A program made the translations under genes and the position numbers. The notes beneath the pieces are model-generated. The model saw nothing but the letters and a program-made list of their open reading frames with translations, was not told the DNA's origin and ran no database searches. Source: Kaistella sp. SH40-3 (GTDB lineage: Bacteria; Bacteroidota; Bacteroidia; Flavobacteriales; Weeksellaceae). Taken from it: DNA of 64,000 nucleotides. Where the stretch lies: the NCBI RefSeq assembly GCF_030686865.1, contig NZ_JAQYUS010000005.1:186001-250000 (forward strand), read 5' to 3'. This document shows positions 49,635 to 57,172 of this stretch, one piece after another (position 1 is the first letter of the stretch; every line of letters starts with the position of its first letter).

Positions 49635-50606
49635 ATGAAAAATTTCACATCAGTAGAAGATATTAATGATCTTCAATCAATGATAAAAAAGGCGCTTCAC
49701 ATTAAAGAAAATCCTTTAGCGGAGGGGAATAAAGGAAAAGGAAAAACAATCGGACTGGTTTTTCTAAACTCCAGTTTACGAACCAGATTAAGCAGTCAAA
49801 TTGCTGCTCAAAATTTGGGATTAAATGTTCTTATTTTAAACGCATCGCAGGAAGCCTGGAATCTAGAATTTGCAGATGGCGCCGTTATGAATAGCGGAAC
49901 CGTGGAGCATGTTAAGGATGCGGTCGAGGTTCTGAATCAGTATTGCGATATCATTGCGGTGCGTTGTTTTGCAGGAATGCAGAATAAGGAAGATGATGTA
50001 AATGAAAGTATTTTGTCTCAGTTTCTGAAATATGCAAAAGTTCCGGTTATTTCTTTGGAATCCGCAACGAGACATCCTTTGCAAAGTTTTGCAGATTGTA
50101 TTACCATAAATGAAAATTGGCCGTTCGACAGGCTCACGATGAATCGCAAGCCGAAAGTCGTGCTAACTTGGGCGCCACATATTAAACCGATTGCTCACGC
50201 CGTTGCCAATTCGTTTACTGAATGGATGCAAAATATGGAGGTCGATTTGGTAATTGCTAATCCTGAAGGTTATGATTTAGATCCGAAATTTGTAAAAAAC
50301 ACGCCCGTTTTTCATGATCAAGATGAAGCCTTAAAAGATGCTGATTTTGTCTATGTTAAAAACTGGTCGTCGTTTGGAAATTACGCTGCAATGCCCGAAG
50401 TTAAAGAGAATTGGATGTTAACGCAGGAAAAATTGAAATCTACGCAAAATGCAAAAGTGATGCATTGTTTGCCAGTTCGTAGAAATGTAGAATTGAGTGA
50501 TGAAGTGATGGATAGTGATCATTCGATTATTTATCAACAAGCGAAAAATAGAATCTTTTCGGCACAAACTGTTTTCAGTGAAATTTTAGATGAATTATCG
50601 TCTTAA
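49635..50606 (+). CDS. argF': N-succinyl/N-acetylornithine transcarbamylase
   Basis: A 323-residue transcarbamylase of the acylornithine branch. SLRTR (carbamoyl-phosphate loop) is at residues 47-51, HPLQSFAD near 155, and HCLPVRRN near 279, the last being the signature that separates acylornithine from ornithine transcarbamylases. At position 90, where I recall Glu for the acetyl enzyme of Xanthomonas and Pro for the succinyl enzyme of Bacteroides fragilis, it has Val (SGTVEH), which leans towards succinylornithine. An odd segment ENWPFDRLTMNRK near residue 164-176 may come from repeat DNA. Confidence 0.9.
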   Translation: MKNFTSVEDINDLQSMIKKALHIKENPLAEGNKGKGKTIGLVFLNSSLRTRLSSQIAAQNLGLNVLILNASQEAWNLEFADGAVMNSGTVEHVKDAVEVLNQYCDIIAVRCFAGMQNKEDDVNESILSQFLKYAKVPVISLESATRHPLQSFADCITINENWPFDRLTMNRKPKVVLTWAPHIKPIAHAVANSFTEWMQNMEVDLVIANPEGYDLDPKFVKNTPVFHDQDEALKDADFVYVKNWSSFGNYAAMPEVKENWMLTQEKLKSTQNAKVMHCLPVRRNVELSDEVMDSDHSIIYQQAKNRIFSAQTVFSEILDELSS

Positions 50607-50618
50607 AAGAAAACGATT

Positions 50619-51416
50619 ATGGATAAACAGAAATTGTATGTCATTAAAATCGGCGGTTCTTTAATTGATAAAGAGAAAGATTTAATGAACTTTTTAGAAG
50701 GATTTGCTTCAATAAAAGCATCAAAACTTCTAGTTCATGGTGGCGGAAAATTGGCTTCTGATTTAGCAGAGAAATTAAATATTCCTCAACAAATGACGGC
50801 TGGTAGGAGAGTGACGAATCAAGAAACTTTGGATATTGTGACCATGGTTTACGCCGGAAAAATCAATAAAAATATCGTTGCAAAACTTCAAACTTTTCAA
50901 TGTAATGCGATTGGGTTTTCAGGTGCAGATGGAAATTTAATTAAAAGTGAAAAACGTTCGGTTTCAAATATCGATTATGGTTTTGTTGGCGATGTCGATT
51001 CGAAAAGTGTGAATGTTGATTTGCTTAAAGAATTTTTAAATCTAAAATTAATTCCGGTTTTTTCAGCGATTACGCATGATAAAAAAGGGAATTTGTTCAA
51101 TACGAATGCGGATTCTATCGCTTCTGTCTTGGCGATTTCGCTTTCAAATTTTTATGAGGTTGAACTTTTATATTGCTTTGATAAAGATGGAATATTAGAA
51201 AATGTTGAAAATCCAGAATCTATTGTAAAGACTTTAAATCCTATAAGATGTGAACAGTTAAAGTTTGATAATAAATTGAATAAAGGGATTTTACCCAAAC
51301 TCGAAAATGCTTTTAAAGCCAAAGAAAACAAAGTGAATAAAGTGGTTTTGCTGAATGAAACCAAATTTCAAAACCAAATTAAATTTCAAAATGAAGGAAC
51401 AGAAATCAATATATAG
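50619..51416 (+). CDS. argB: N-acylglutamate kinase
   Basis: A 265-residue amino-acid kinase that phosphorylates N-acylglutamate. IKIGGSLI at residues 9-16 binds ATP phosphate, and LLVHGGGKLASDLAEKLN near residue 38 binds substrate. NTNADSIASVLAISL near 165 is family-typical. The C-terminus extends past the argE start, overlapping by 26 bp. Confidence 0.92.
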   Translation: MDKQKLYVIKIGGSLIDKEKDLMNFLEGFASIKASKLLVHGGGKLASDLAEKLNIPQQMTAGRRVTNQETLDIVTMVYAGKINKNIVAKLQTFQCNAIGFSGADGNLIKSEKRSVSNIDYGFVGDVDSKSVNVDLLKEFLNLKLIPVFSAITHDKKGNLFNTNADSIASVLAISLSNFYEVELLYCFDKDGILENVENPESIVKTLNPIRCEQLKFDNKLNKGILPKLENAFKAKENKVNKVVLLNETKFQNQIKFQNEGTEINI

Positions 51417-52473
51417 TCAAGAAGAATTGCTCAAGAATGCCACAGAATTATTAAAGAAAATAATTGCAACACCATCTTTGAGTAAAGATGAATACGATGT
51501 TTCGTTGGTAATCGAAGGTTTTTTCCATCAAAAAAATATTCCAACAAAAAGGTTGAAAAATAATATTTGGGCAGTCAATCAATTTTTCGATGAAACCAAA
51601 CCTTCCATTGTTTTGAATACGCATCACGACACGGTAAAACCGAATAAGGCGTTTACGTTTGATCCGTTTATTCCCATTGAAAAAGACGGAAAAATTTTTG
51701 GATTGGGAAGTAATGATGCAGGCGCTTCTTTGGTTTCGATGGTGCAGGTTTTTCTACATTTTTATGATAAAGAGAATCTGTCGCATAACTTAATTATCGC
51801 TTTAACTGCCGAAGAAGAAATTTCCGGAAAAGACGGAATTGAAGTGCTTTTCCCACAACTTCCAAATGTTGAATTGGCGATTGTTGGCGAACCGACTCAA
51901 ATGAATTTAGCCATCGCAGAAAAAGGACTTTTGGTCATAGATGGTGAAATGTCGGGAACGGCTTCTCACGCGGCGCATCCAAATCAAGACAATGCGATTG
52001 TGAAATGTATGGCGGATTTACAGCATATTTTGAACTTCAAATTCCCAAAGGTTTCACCTTATTTGGGTGAAGTAAAAGTTACGCTTTCAGTGATTAATGC
52101 AGGAACTCAACATAACGTGGTTCCCGAAAAATGCAACTTTACTTTAGATGTTCGTGTGACTGATGAATACAGTAATAAAGAGGTTTTTGAAATCATTGAA
52201 TCTGAAATGAAATCCAAATTAACTGCCCGATCTTTTAGATTAAATTCTTCGAGAATTGATGAAAATCATCCGATTATAAAAGCAGGTTTAGAAATTGGCA
52301 GAAAAACTTACGGTTCTCCCACGTCTTCGGATCAGGCGATTATCCCTTGTACATCTGTGAAAATTGGTCCTGGCGATAGTACCAGATCTCATACCGCCGA
52401 CGAATTTATTTATATTAATGAAATAAAAGAAGGCATTGAAATCTATATTAAAATTTTAGAAAAAATAATGTAA
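51391..52473 (+). CDS. argE: N-acylornithine/acylcitrulline deacylase (M20 family)
   Basis: A 360-residue metallohydrolase. I place the start at 51391 (MKEQKSIYSQEELL), since the earlier ATG at 51355 lies deeper in argB. Metal-binding signs are NTHHDTV near residue 66, GLGSNDAGASLVSM near 108 and TAEEEISG near 141. With a transcarbamylase acting on the acyl form, this enzyme would release citrulline from acylcitrulline rather than ornithine. It overlaps argB by 26 bp. Confidence 0.9.
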   Translation: MKEQKSIYSQEELLKNATELLKKIIATPSLSKDEYDVSLVIEGFFHQKNIPTKRLKNNIWAVNQFFDETKPSIVLNTHHDTVKPNKAFTFDPFIPIEKDGKIFGLGSNDAGASLVSMVQVFLHFYDKENLSHNLIIALTAEEEISGKDGIEVLFPQLPNVELAIVGEPTQMNLAIAEKGLLVIDGEMSGTASHAAHPNQDNAIVKCMADLQHILNFKFPKVSPYLGEVKVTLSVINAGTQHNVVPEKCNFTLDVRVTDEYSNKEVFEIIESEMKSKLTARSFRLNSSRIDENHPIIKAGLEIGRKTYGSPTSSDQAIIPCTSVKIGPGDSTRSHTADEFIYINEIKEGIEIYIKILEKIM

Positions 52474-52504
52474 CACTATTTTGTTTATGATTTCACTTTA
52501 GACA

Positions 52505-52636
52505 GCCACGAAGTGGCGAAATATAATAGCATAGGGTGAAGCCCTATGAACAATGGAAATAAATATGATCAAGCCACGAAGTGGCGAAATTAATAACCGC
52601 ATAAATTAAAATATTATAAACCTGCTTTTAAAGGTT
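52505..52636. repeat. Hairpin repeats between argE and argH
   Basis: GCCACGAAGTGGC occurs twice (52505-52517 and 52573-52585), with CATAGGGTGAAGCCCTATG (52530-52548) between them, all palindromes with GAA-type loops. A fourth, weaker one (AACC...GGTT, 52619-52636) is close to argH. They occupy most of the 180-bp gap. Confidence 0.8.
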
Positions 52637-52653
52637 TTTAAATAAAAGAAATA

Positions 52654-53958
52654 ATGAAAAAAATTTGGCAAAAAGATAAATCTCTAACCGACCAATTGGT
52701 GAATAATTTTACCGTTGGAAAAGATTTAGATTTCGATGATCGGTTGGCGAAATACGATGTTTTGGGTTCAATCGCGCATTGCAAAATGTTAGCAGAAGTT
52801 GGGTTAATTTCTAATGAGGAATCGCTTGAACTATTATCAGTTTTAAATGAAATTTTAGAAAGCATCGAAAATAATACTTTCGAAATCGATCCGGAAGCAG
52901 AAGATATTCACTCTCAAATCGAATCTATTTTAATTGAAAAATTAGGTTCAACGGGAAAAAAAATCCATACTGCGCGCTCTAGAAACGATCAGGTTTTACT
53001 GGATGTTAAATTATATTTATTAGATGAGATTCGTGAAATTGGTGAATTAACAGATTCTCTATTTCAGTTATTAATTCGTTTGGCAAATCAGCATAAAAAC
53101 GTTTTGTTACCAGGATATACCCATTTTCAAGTTGCGATGCCATCGTCCTTTGGATTGTGGTTTGGCGCTTATGCAGAAGCCTTGGTCGATGACGCCGAAT
53201 TGCTGTTGTCGGTCAAAAATATCATCAATAAAAATCCATTAGGATCTGCGGCTGGTTACGGTTCTTCGTTTCCGATTGATCGGGAAAGTACGACCTATCA
53301 TTTGAATTTTAAAAATTTAAATTACAATTCAGTTTACGCACAAATGACGCGCGGTAAATCAGAGAAATTATTGGCTTCTTCAATGTCGGTTTTGGCCGGA
53401 ACTTTAAGTCGTTTTTCTTATGATGTGTGTTTATATTTAAGTCAAAATTTCGATTTCATCAGTTTTCCAAAAGAATTTACAACCGGAAGCAGCATTATGC
53501 CACACAAGAAAAATCCGGATATTTTTGAGTCGGTAAGAGCGCGTTGCAACCGAATTCAGTCTTTGCCGAATGAACTTATTTTGCTCACCAATAATTTACC
53601 TTCCGGCTATCATCGAGATATGCAGTTGACCAAAGAAATCCTTTTTCCAGCGATTGATTCTTTAAAAGAATGTCTGGAAATTCTGATTTATACTTTGCCG
53701 AAAATCGAGGTTAAAGAAGGGATTTTAGAAGATGAAAAATACAAGTATATTTTCAGCGTAGAAAAAATTAATGAAGAAGTAAAAAACGGAAATTCATTTC
53801 GCGATGCTTATATTAAAGTCGGAAATGACATTGAAAACAATGATTTTAAGTATGATACAAAAGATCTAAATCACAGTCATCAAGGAAGTATTGGCAATTT
53901 ATGTTTAGATGAAATTAGCCATCAATTCCATAAAATATCGTGTAAAATATTGGCTTAA
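52654..53958 (+). CDS. argH: Argininosuccinate lyase
   Basis: A 434-residue lyase that splits argininosuccinate to arginine and fumarate, the last step of the pathway. The superfamily signature GSSIMPHKKNPD is near residue 280, with TARSRNDQVLLDVKL near 107 and GYTHFQVAMPSSFGLW near 155. Complete. It is convergent with the Lrp-type gene and the two stop codons overlap by 4 bp. Confidence 0.95.
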   Translation: MKKIWQKDKSLTDQLVNNFTVGKDLDFDDRLAKYDVLGSIAHCKMLAEVGLISNEESLELLSVLNEILESIENNTFEIDPEAEDIHSQIESILIEKLGSTGKKIHTARSRNDQVLLDVKLYLLDEIREIGELTDSLFQLLIRLANQHKNVLLPGYTHFQVAMPSSFGLWFGAYAEALVDDAELLLSVKNIINKNPLGSAAGYGSSFPIDRESTTYHLNFKNLNYNSVYAQMTRGKSEKLLASSMSVLAGTLSRFSYDVCLYLSQNFDFISFPKEFTTGSSIMPHKKNPDIFESVRARCNRIQSLPNELILLTNNLPSGYHRDMQLTKEILFPAIDSLKECLEILIYTLPKIEVKEGILEDEKYKYIFSVEKINEEVKNGNSFRDAYIKVGNDIENNDFKYDTKDLNHSHQGSIGNLCLDEISHQFHKISCKILA

Positions 53959-54410
53959 TCGAGTTTGAATTTCGTAGTCTTTTTTACTTCATGTAAAGCG
54001 ATCGAACTGTGATATTGCCAGATATTTGGCGAGTTAGAGATGACATTAACAGCGAAGTCGTTGTAAGAGTTAATGTCTTTTGCGATAATTTTCAACATAT
54101 AATCATATTCCCCGGAAAGGCTTATAATTTCCTGAACTTCATCAAAAGTTTCGATGTGTTTTTCAAAATCTTCCAAGGTTTTTTGAGATTGCTCTTTCAG
54201 TCGGATATTACAATAAACAATAATATTCAGACCCAGTTTTTCACGGTTAAGGATGGCGACATATTTCTCGATAACGTTCTGTTTCTCAAGTTGTTTGATG
54301 CGTTCGTAAGTCGGCGTAAAAGTCAAACCGATTTTCTCCGAGATTTCTTTCACCGATAAAGTCGAGTCTTCCTGAAGTAAACTGAGAATCATTCTGTCCT
54401 TTGCATCCAT
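53955..54410 (-). CDS. Lrp/AsnC family transcriptional regulator
   Basis: A 151-residue regulator. I start it at 54410 (MDAKDRMILSLLQ), because a likely -7 box TATTTTTG (minus strand, 54426-54433) overlaps the upstream ATG at 54428. The N-terminal winged HTH is LSVKEISEKIGLTFTPTYERI; the C-terminal RAM ligand domain includes VQEIISLSGEYDYMLKIIAKD. Sitting between the arginine operon and pyrB and divergent from pyrB, it is a good candidate for arginine- or amino-acid-responsive control of both sides, by inference. Confidence 0.9.
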   Translation of the reverse strand: MDAKDRMILSLLQEDSTLSVKEISEKIGLTFTPTYERIKQLEKQNVIEKYVAILNREKLGLNIIVYCNIRLKEQSQKTLEDFEKHIETFDEVQEIISLSGEYDYMLKIIAKDINSYNDFAVNVISNSPNIWQYHSSIALHEVKKTTKFKLD

Positions 54411-54516
54411 AAATTTGATTTTGAACAAAAATATTAAAAATAAGGCGAAAACTCTGTGTTCATCAAGAATAGTTTTATTTGTTGAAAAAACCTTTTTCAG
54501 ATTTCAGAAAAAATGA

Positions 54517-54630
54517 TATCTTTGCACCTAATGAAAAGAAGATTTCCATTAGACGATTTACATAAAGGCAGCAATGCCGATATTCACGATATTTATTAAC
54601 AACGAAGTCATTTTGGCTTCGTTTTTTTTT
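54517..54630 (+). promoter_or_regulatory. pyrB promoter and leader with attenuator
   Basis: TATCTTTG (54517-54524) is a good -7 box. The leader then encodes a 22-codon ORF (54531-54599) and immediately a terminator hairpin: AACGAAGTC (54601-54609), loop ATTTT, GGCTTCGTT (54615-54623), then a run of nine T. The hairpin is before pyrB, so it can only work as an attenuator. Confidence 0.7.
54531..54599 (+). CDS. Putative pyrB leader peptide, 22 aa
   Basis: A small ORF encoding MKRRFPLDDLHKGSNADI plus four more residues, stopping 1 base before the terminator stem. Its ATG lies where the transcript should begin (6 bases after the -7 box), so the message may be leaderless. A ribosome finishing here would cover the hairpin's 5' arm. 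Whether it is translated is unproven. Confidence 0.45.
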   Translation: MKRRFPLDDLHKGSNADIHDIY

Positions 54631-54648
54631 GATTTAAAAACTAAAATT

Positions 54649-55545
54649 ATGCTCAGAACAGCCGATTTATCCGTAGAAAAAATTAACAAATTGCTTCAGG
54701 AAGCCGACGAGTTTTCGAAAGGTAAAGTGTTGAAAGCCAAAAGTGAAATCTATGTTTCCAATCTTTTTTTTGAAGACAGCACCAGAACAAAAACAAGTTT
54801 TGATGTTGCCGAAAGAAAGTTAGGTTTGAACGTGGTTCCTTTTGATATTTCCGCAAGTTCCGTTAATAAAGGAGAATCACTTTATGACACGGTGAAAACA
54901 TTGAAAAGTCTTGGAATCGATCTTTGTGTGATCCGTCACAAAAAAGAAAAATTCTATGATGAATTCAAAGACATTGATATTGCTGTCATTAATGGTGGCG
55001 ATGGAACCGGCAATCATCCATCTCAAAATCTTTTAGATTTAATGACGATTCAGCAGGAATTCGGAAAATTTAAAGGGTTAAAAGTAGGAATTGTTGGAGA
55101 TGTAAAACACAGCCGTGTAGCAAATTCTAATGCAGAAGTTTTAAGAAAACTGGGTGCTAAAGTTTATTTCTCAGGTCCGGAACAATGGTTTGATGAAGGA
55201 ACAATTATTAATGGAACATATTTATCCATCGATGATTTGGTAAAAGAAGTTGATGTTTTGATGTTATTGAGAATTCAACATGAAAGACACGATAGCGACG
55301 AAAAATTAAAACTTTCTTCTGATAAATACCACCGTCAGTTTGGTCTAACTACAGAACGCGAAAAAGCAATGAAGAAAGATGCGATTATTATGCATCCAGC
55401 CCCGATTAACAGAGGAGTTGAGATTGCTGATGAATTGGTAGAATGCAGTCGTTCACGGATTTTTAAACAAATGGAAAACGGCGTTTTTGCAAGAATGGCC
55501 ATTTTGAAAACTGCCTTGGAAGCAAAAGGATTTGAATTCGAGTAA
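54649..55545 (+). CDS. pyrB: Aspartate carbamoyltransferase catalytic subunit
   Basis: A 298-residue ATCase, the committed step of pyrimidine synthesis. The start at 54649 (MLRTADLSVEKINKLL) fits the family; the longer ORF to 54574 would run through the attenuator hairpin. The carbamoyl-phosphate motif is FFEDSTRTKTSFDVAERKLG near residue 45, and GDGTGNHPSQNLLDLMTI near 122 and MHPAPINRGVEI near 255 are also present. No pyrI follows, so it is an unregulated trimer type or controlled by the leader. Confidence 0.95.
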   Translation: MLRTADLSVEKINKLLQEADEFSKGKVLKAKSEIYVSNLFFEDSTRTKTSFDVAERKLGLNVVPFDISASSVNKGESLYDTVKTLKSLGIDLCVIRHKKEKFYDEFKDIDIAVINGGDGTGNHPSQNLLDLMTIQQEFGKFKGLKVGIVGDVKHSRVANSNAEVLRKLGAKVYFSGPEQWFDEGTIINGTYLSIDDLVKEVDVLMLLRIQHERHDSDEKLKLSSDKYHRQFGLTTEREKAMKKDAIIMHPAPINRGVEIADELVECSRSRIFKQMENGVFARMAILKTALEAKGFEFE

Positions 55546-55592
55546 AATAAATCTATAAAATTGCTAAGGTTCGTTCCTTGGTAAATGTAATT

Positions 55593-55630
55593 GACGCAGT
55601 ATTATGAAAGAAATTCTTGCGTCTTTTTTC
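55593..55630 (+). terminator. Terminator after pyrB
   Basis: GACGCA (55593-55598) and TGCGTC (55618-55623) with a long loop, followed by TTTTTTC. It separates pyrB from carA. Confidence 0.65.
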
Positions 55631-55667
55631 TAAAAAATAAAAAGTGAAGATTTAGTAAAAAGTAAAA

Positions 55668-56774
55668 ATGAAAAAGAAATTAATTTTAGAATCTGGCGAA
55701 GTTTTCCATGGAAAAGGTTTCGGAGCCAATCAGGATATTGAAGGCGAAGTCGTTTTCAATACCGGAATGACCGGTTATCAGGAATTGATATCTGATCCTT
55801 CCTACTGCGGGCAAATCGTTTGTATGACTTATCCACTCATCGGAAATTACGGAATTAACCGCGATGATTACGAAAGTATTGAACCTGCAATCAAAGGTTT
55901 AATTGTTAAAGAAGTATGTGATTTTCCTTCCAATTTCAGAACCCAAATGGATTTGGATGAATTTTTTCAAAAAAGAAATCTCTGCGGAATCTCGGGAATT
56001 GATACCAGAAGATTAACAAGAGTTCTGCGAAATTCAGGCGTTGTAAAAGGTAAAATAGTAAATTACGATGCTGATGAAAATTTAGTGATCGAAAATTTAA
56101 AAGTATCTGTTTTAGCCACTGATCAGGTTGCTCAGGTTTCTACCAAAACATCGTATGCAAATCCGGGAAGAGGTTTGAAAGTAGTCTTAGTTGATTACGG
56201 TTCAAAACTCGGAATCTTGCGTGAACTTGCTCAAAGAGATTGCGACGTGATCGTAGTTTCTCAGGATACAACCGCTGAAGAAATTCTATTGATCAATCCA
56301 GATGGCATCATGCTTTCCAACGGTCCTGGAGATCCTGAAGATGTAAAAGGTGCAACAGAAATGATTCAAAAACTTTTAGGTAAAGTTCCAATTTTTGGAA
56401 TTTGTTTAGGACATCAGTTAATCGCTTTAGCAAGTGGTGCAAAAACCTTTAAATTAAAATTCGGACATCGTGGTGGAAATCATCCTGTTTTAGATCTGAA
56501 GAAAATTAAAGTGGCGATTACTTCTCAAAATCATGGTTATGCTGTTGATCAGAAATCTTTAATAAACACCGATTTAGAAGAAACACATATCGCTTTAAAT
56601 GACAGAACCAACGAAGGTTTGAAACACAAAATTCATCCTTGTTTCTCTGTGCAATATCACCCGGAAGCAAGTCCAGGTCCCGAAGACGCGAATTATTTGT
56701 TCGACGAGTTTATTGAAATGATGGAAAATTTCAAGAATCAAGATGCAAGAATCAAGATTCAAGATCATGCATAA
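55668..56774 (+). CDS. carA: Carbamoyl-phosphate synthase small (glutaminase) subunit
   Basis: A 368-residue subunit that releases ammonia from glutamine for CarB. The N-terminal CarA domain begins MKKKLILESGEVFHGKGFG. The class I amidotransferase Cys is in IFGICLGHQLIALA near residue 245, and the His/Glu are in QYHPEASPGPED near 330. The last ~13 residues (KNQDARIKIQDHA) are unusual: they are encoded by the left inverted repeat of the inserted four-helix-bundle gene. The end overlaps that gene by 8 bp. Confidence 0.95.
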   Translation: MKKKLILESGEVFHGKGFGANQDIEGEVVFNTGMTGYQELISDPSYCGQIVCMTYPLIGNYGINRDDYESIEPAIKGLIVKEVCDFPSNFRTQMDLDEFFQKRNLCGISGIDTRRLTRVLRNSGVVKGKIVNYDADENLVIENLKVSVLATDQVAQVSTKTSYANPGRGLKVVLVDYGSKLGILRELAQRDCDVIVVSQDTTAEEILLINPDGIMLSNGPGDPEDVKGATEMIQKLLGKVPIFGICLGHQLIALASGAKTFKLKFGHRGGNHPVLDLKKIKVAITSQNHGYAVDQKSLINTDLEETHIALNDRTNEGLKHKIHPCFSVQYHPEASPGPEDANYLFDEFIEMMENFKNQDARIKIQDHA

Positions 56775-57160
56775 TTTTGAAAAATTACTTTTCTGGCAAA
56801 AATCGATATCGCTCGCGAAGAATATTTATATTATTTGTAATGAAATCAACAGCGATGAGAAATATGGTTTAATTTCTCAAATGAAAAGATGTTCAGTCTC
56901 TATTCCCTCCAATATTGCAGAAGGTTCTGGAAGAAATAGTAATAAAGAATTTAATCATTTTTTGGCAATTGCACTTGGTTCTGCTTTTGAACTTCAAACT
57001 CAACTAATTTTGGTGAAGGAACTTCATCTTTTGAATGAAGATAAAGTTAATAAACTCATGTTGGATTTAATGGAAATTCAAAAGATGATTTATTCATTCA
57101 AAAACACTTTAAATATTAAACCCTAATTGAAAGTCTTGAATCTCGGTTCTTGATTCTTAA
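56731..57160. repeat. Inverted repeats flanking the four-helix-bundle gene
   Basis: Left arm (56731-56764) contains AAGAATCAAGA and GATTCAAGA; the right arm (57134-57160), read in reverse complement, contains AAGAATCAAGAACC and GATTCAAGA. They bracket the whole 56767-57126 gene, giving a cassette of about 430 bp between carA and carB. Confidence 0.65.
56767..57126 (+). CDS. Four-helix-bundle protein (23S rRNA intervening-sequence protein family)
   Basis: A 119-residue helical protein of the S23/IVP family. It begins MHNFEKLLFWQKSISLAKNI and keeps the family core CSVSIPSNIAEGSGR near residue 42, then FNHFLAIALGSAFELQTQLI. Family members were first seen encoded in 23S rRNA intervening sequences and also occur as stand-alone diversity-generating-element partners; the function is unknown. 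It is inserted between carA and carB, overlaps carA by 8 bp and is flanked by inverted repeats. Confidence 0.9.
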   Translation: MHNFEKLLFWQKSISLAKNIYIICNEINSDEKYGLISQMKRCSVSIPSNIAEGSGRNSNKEFNHFLAIALGSAFELQTQLILVKELHLLNEDKVNKLMLDLMEIQKMIYSFKNTLNIKP

Positions 57161-57172
57161 ATCTAGTAAAAA

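Noticed and set aside
54574-54648. Upstream start for pyrB giving 25 extra residues
   Set aside because: It reads straight through the attenuator hairpin and T run, and family members begin at the MLR... start.
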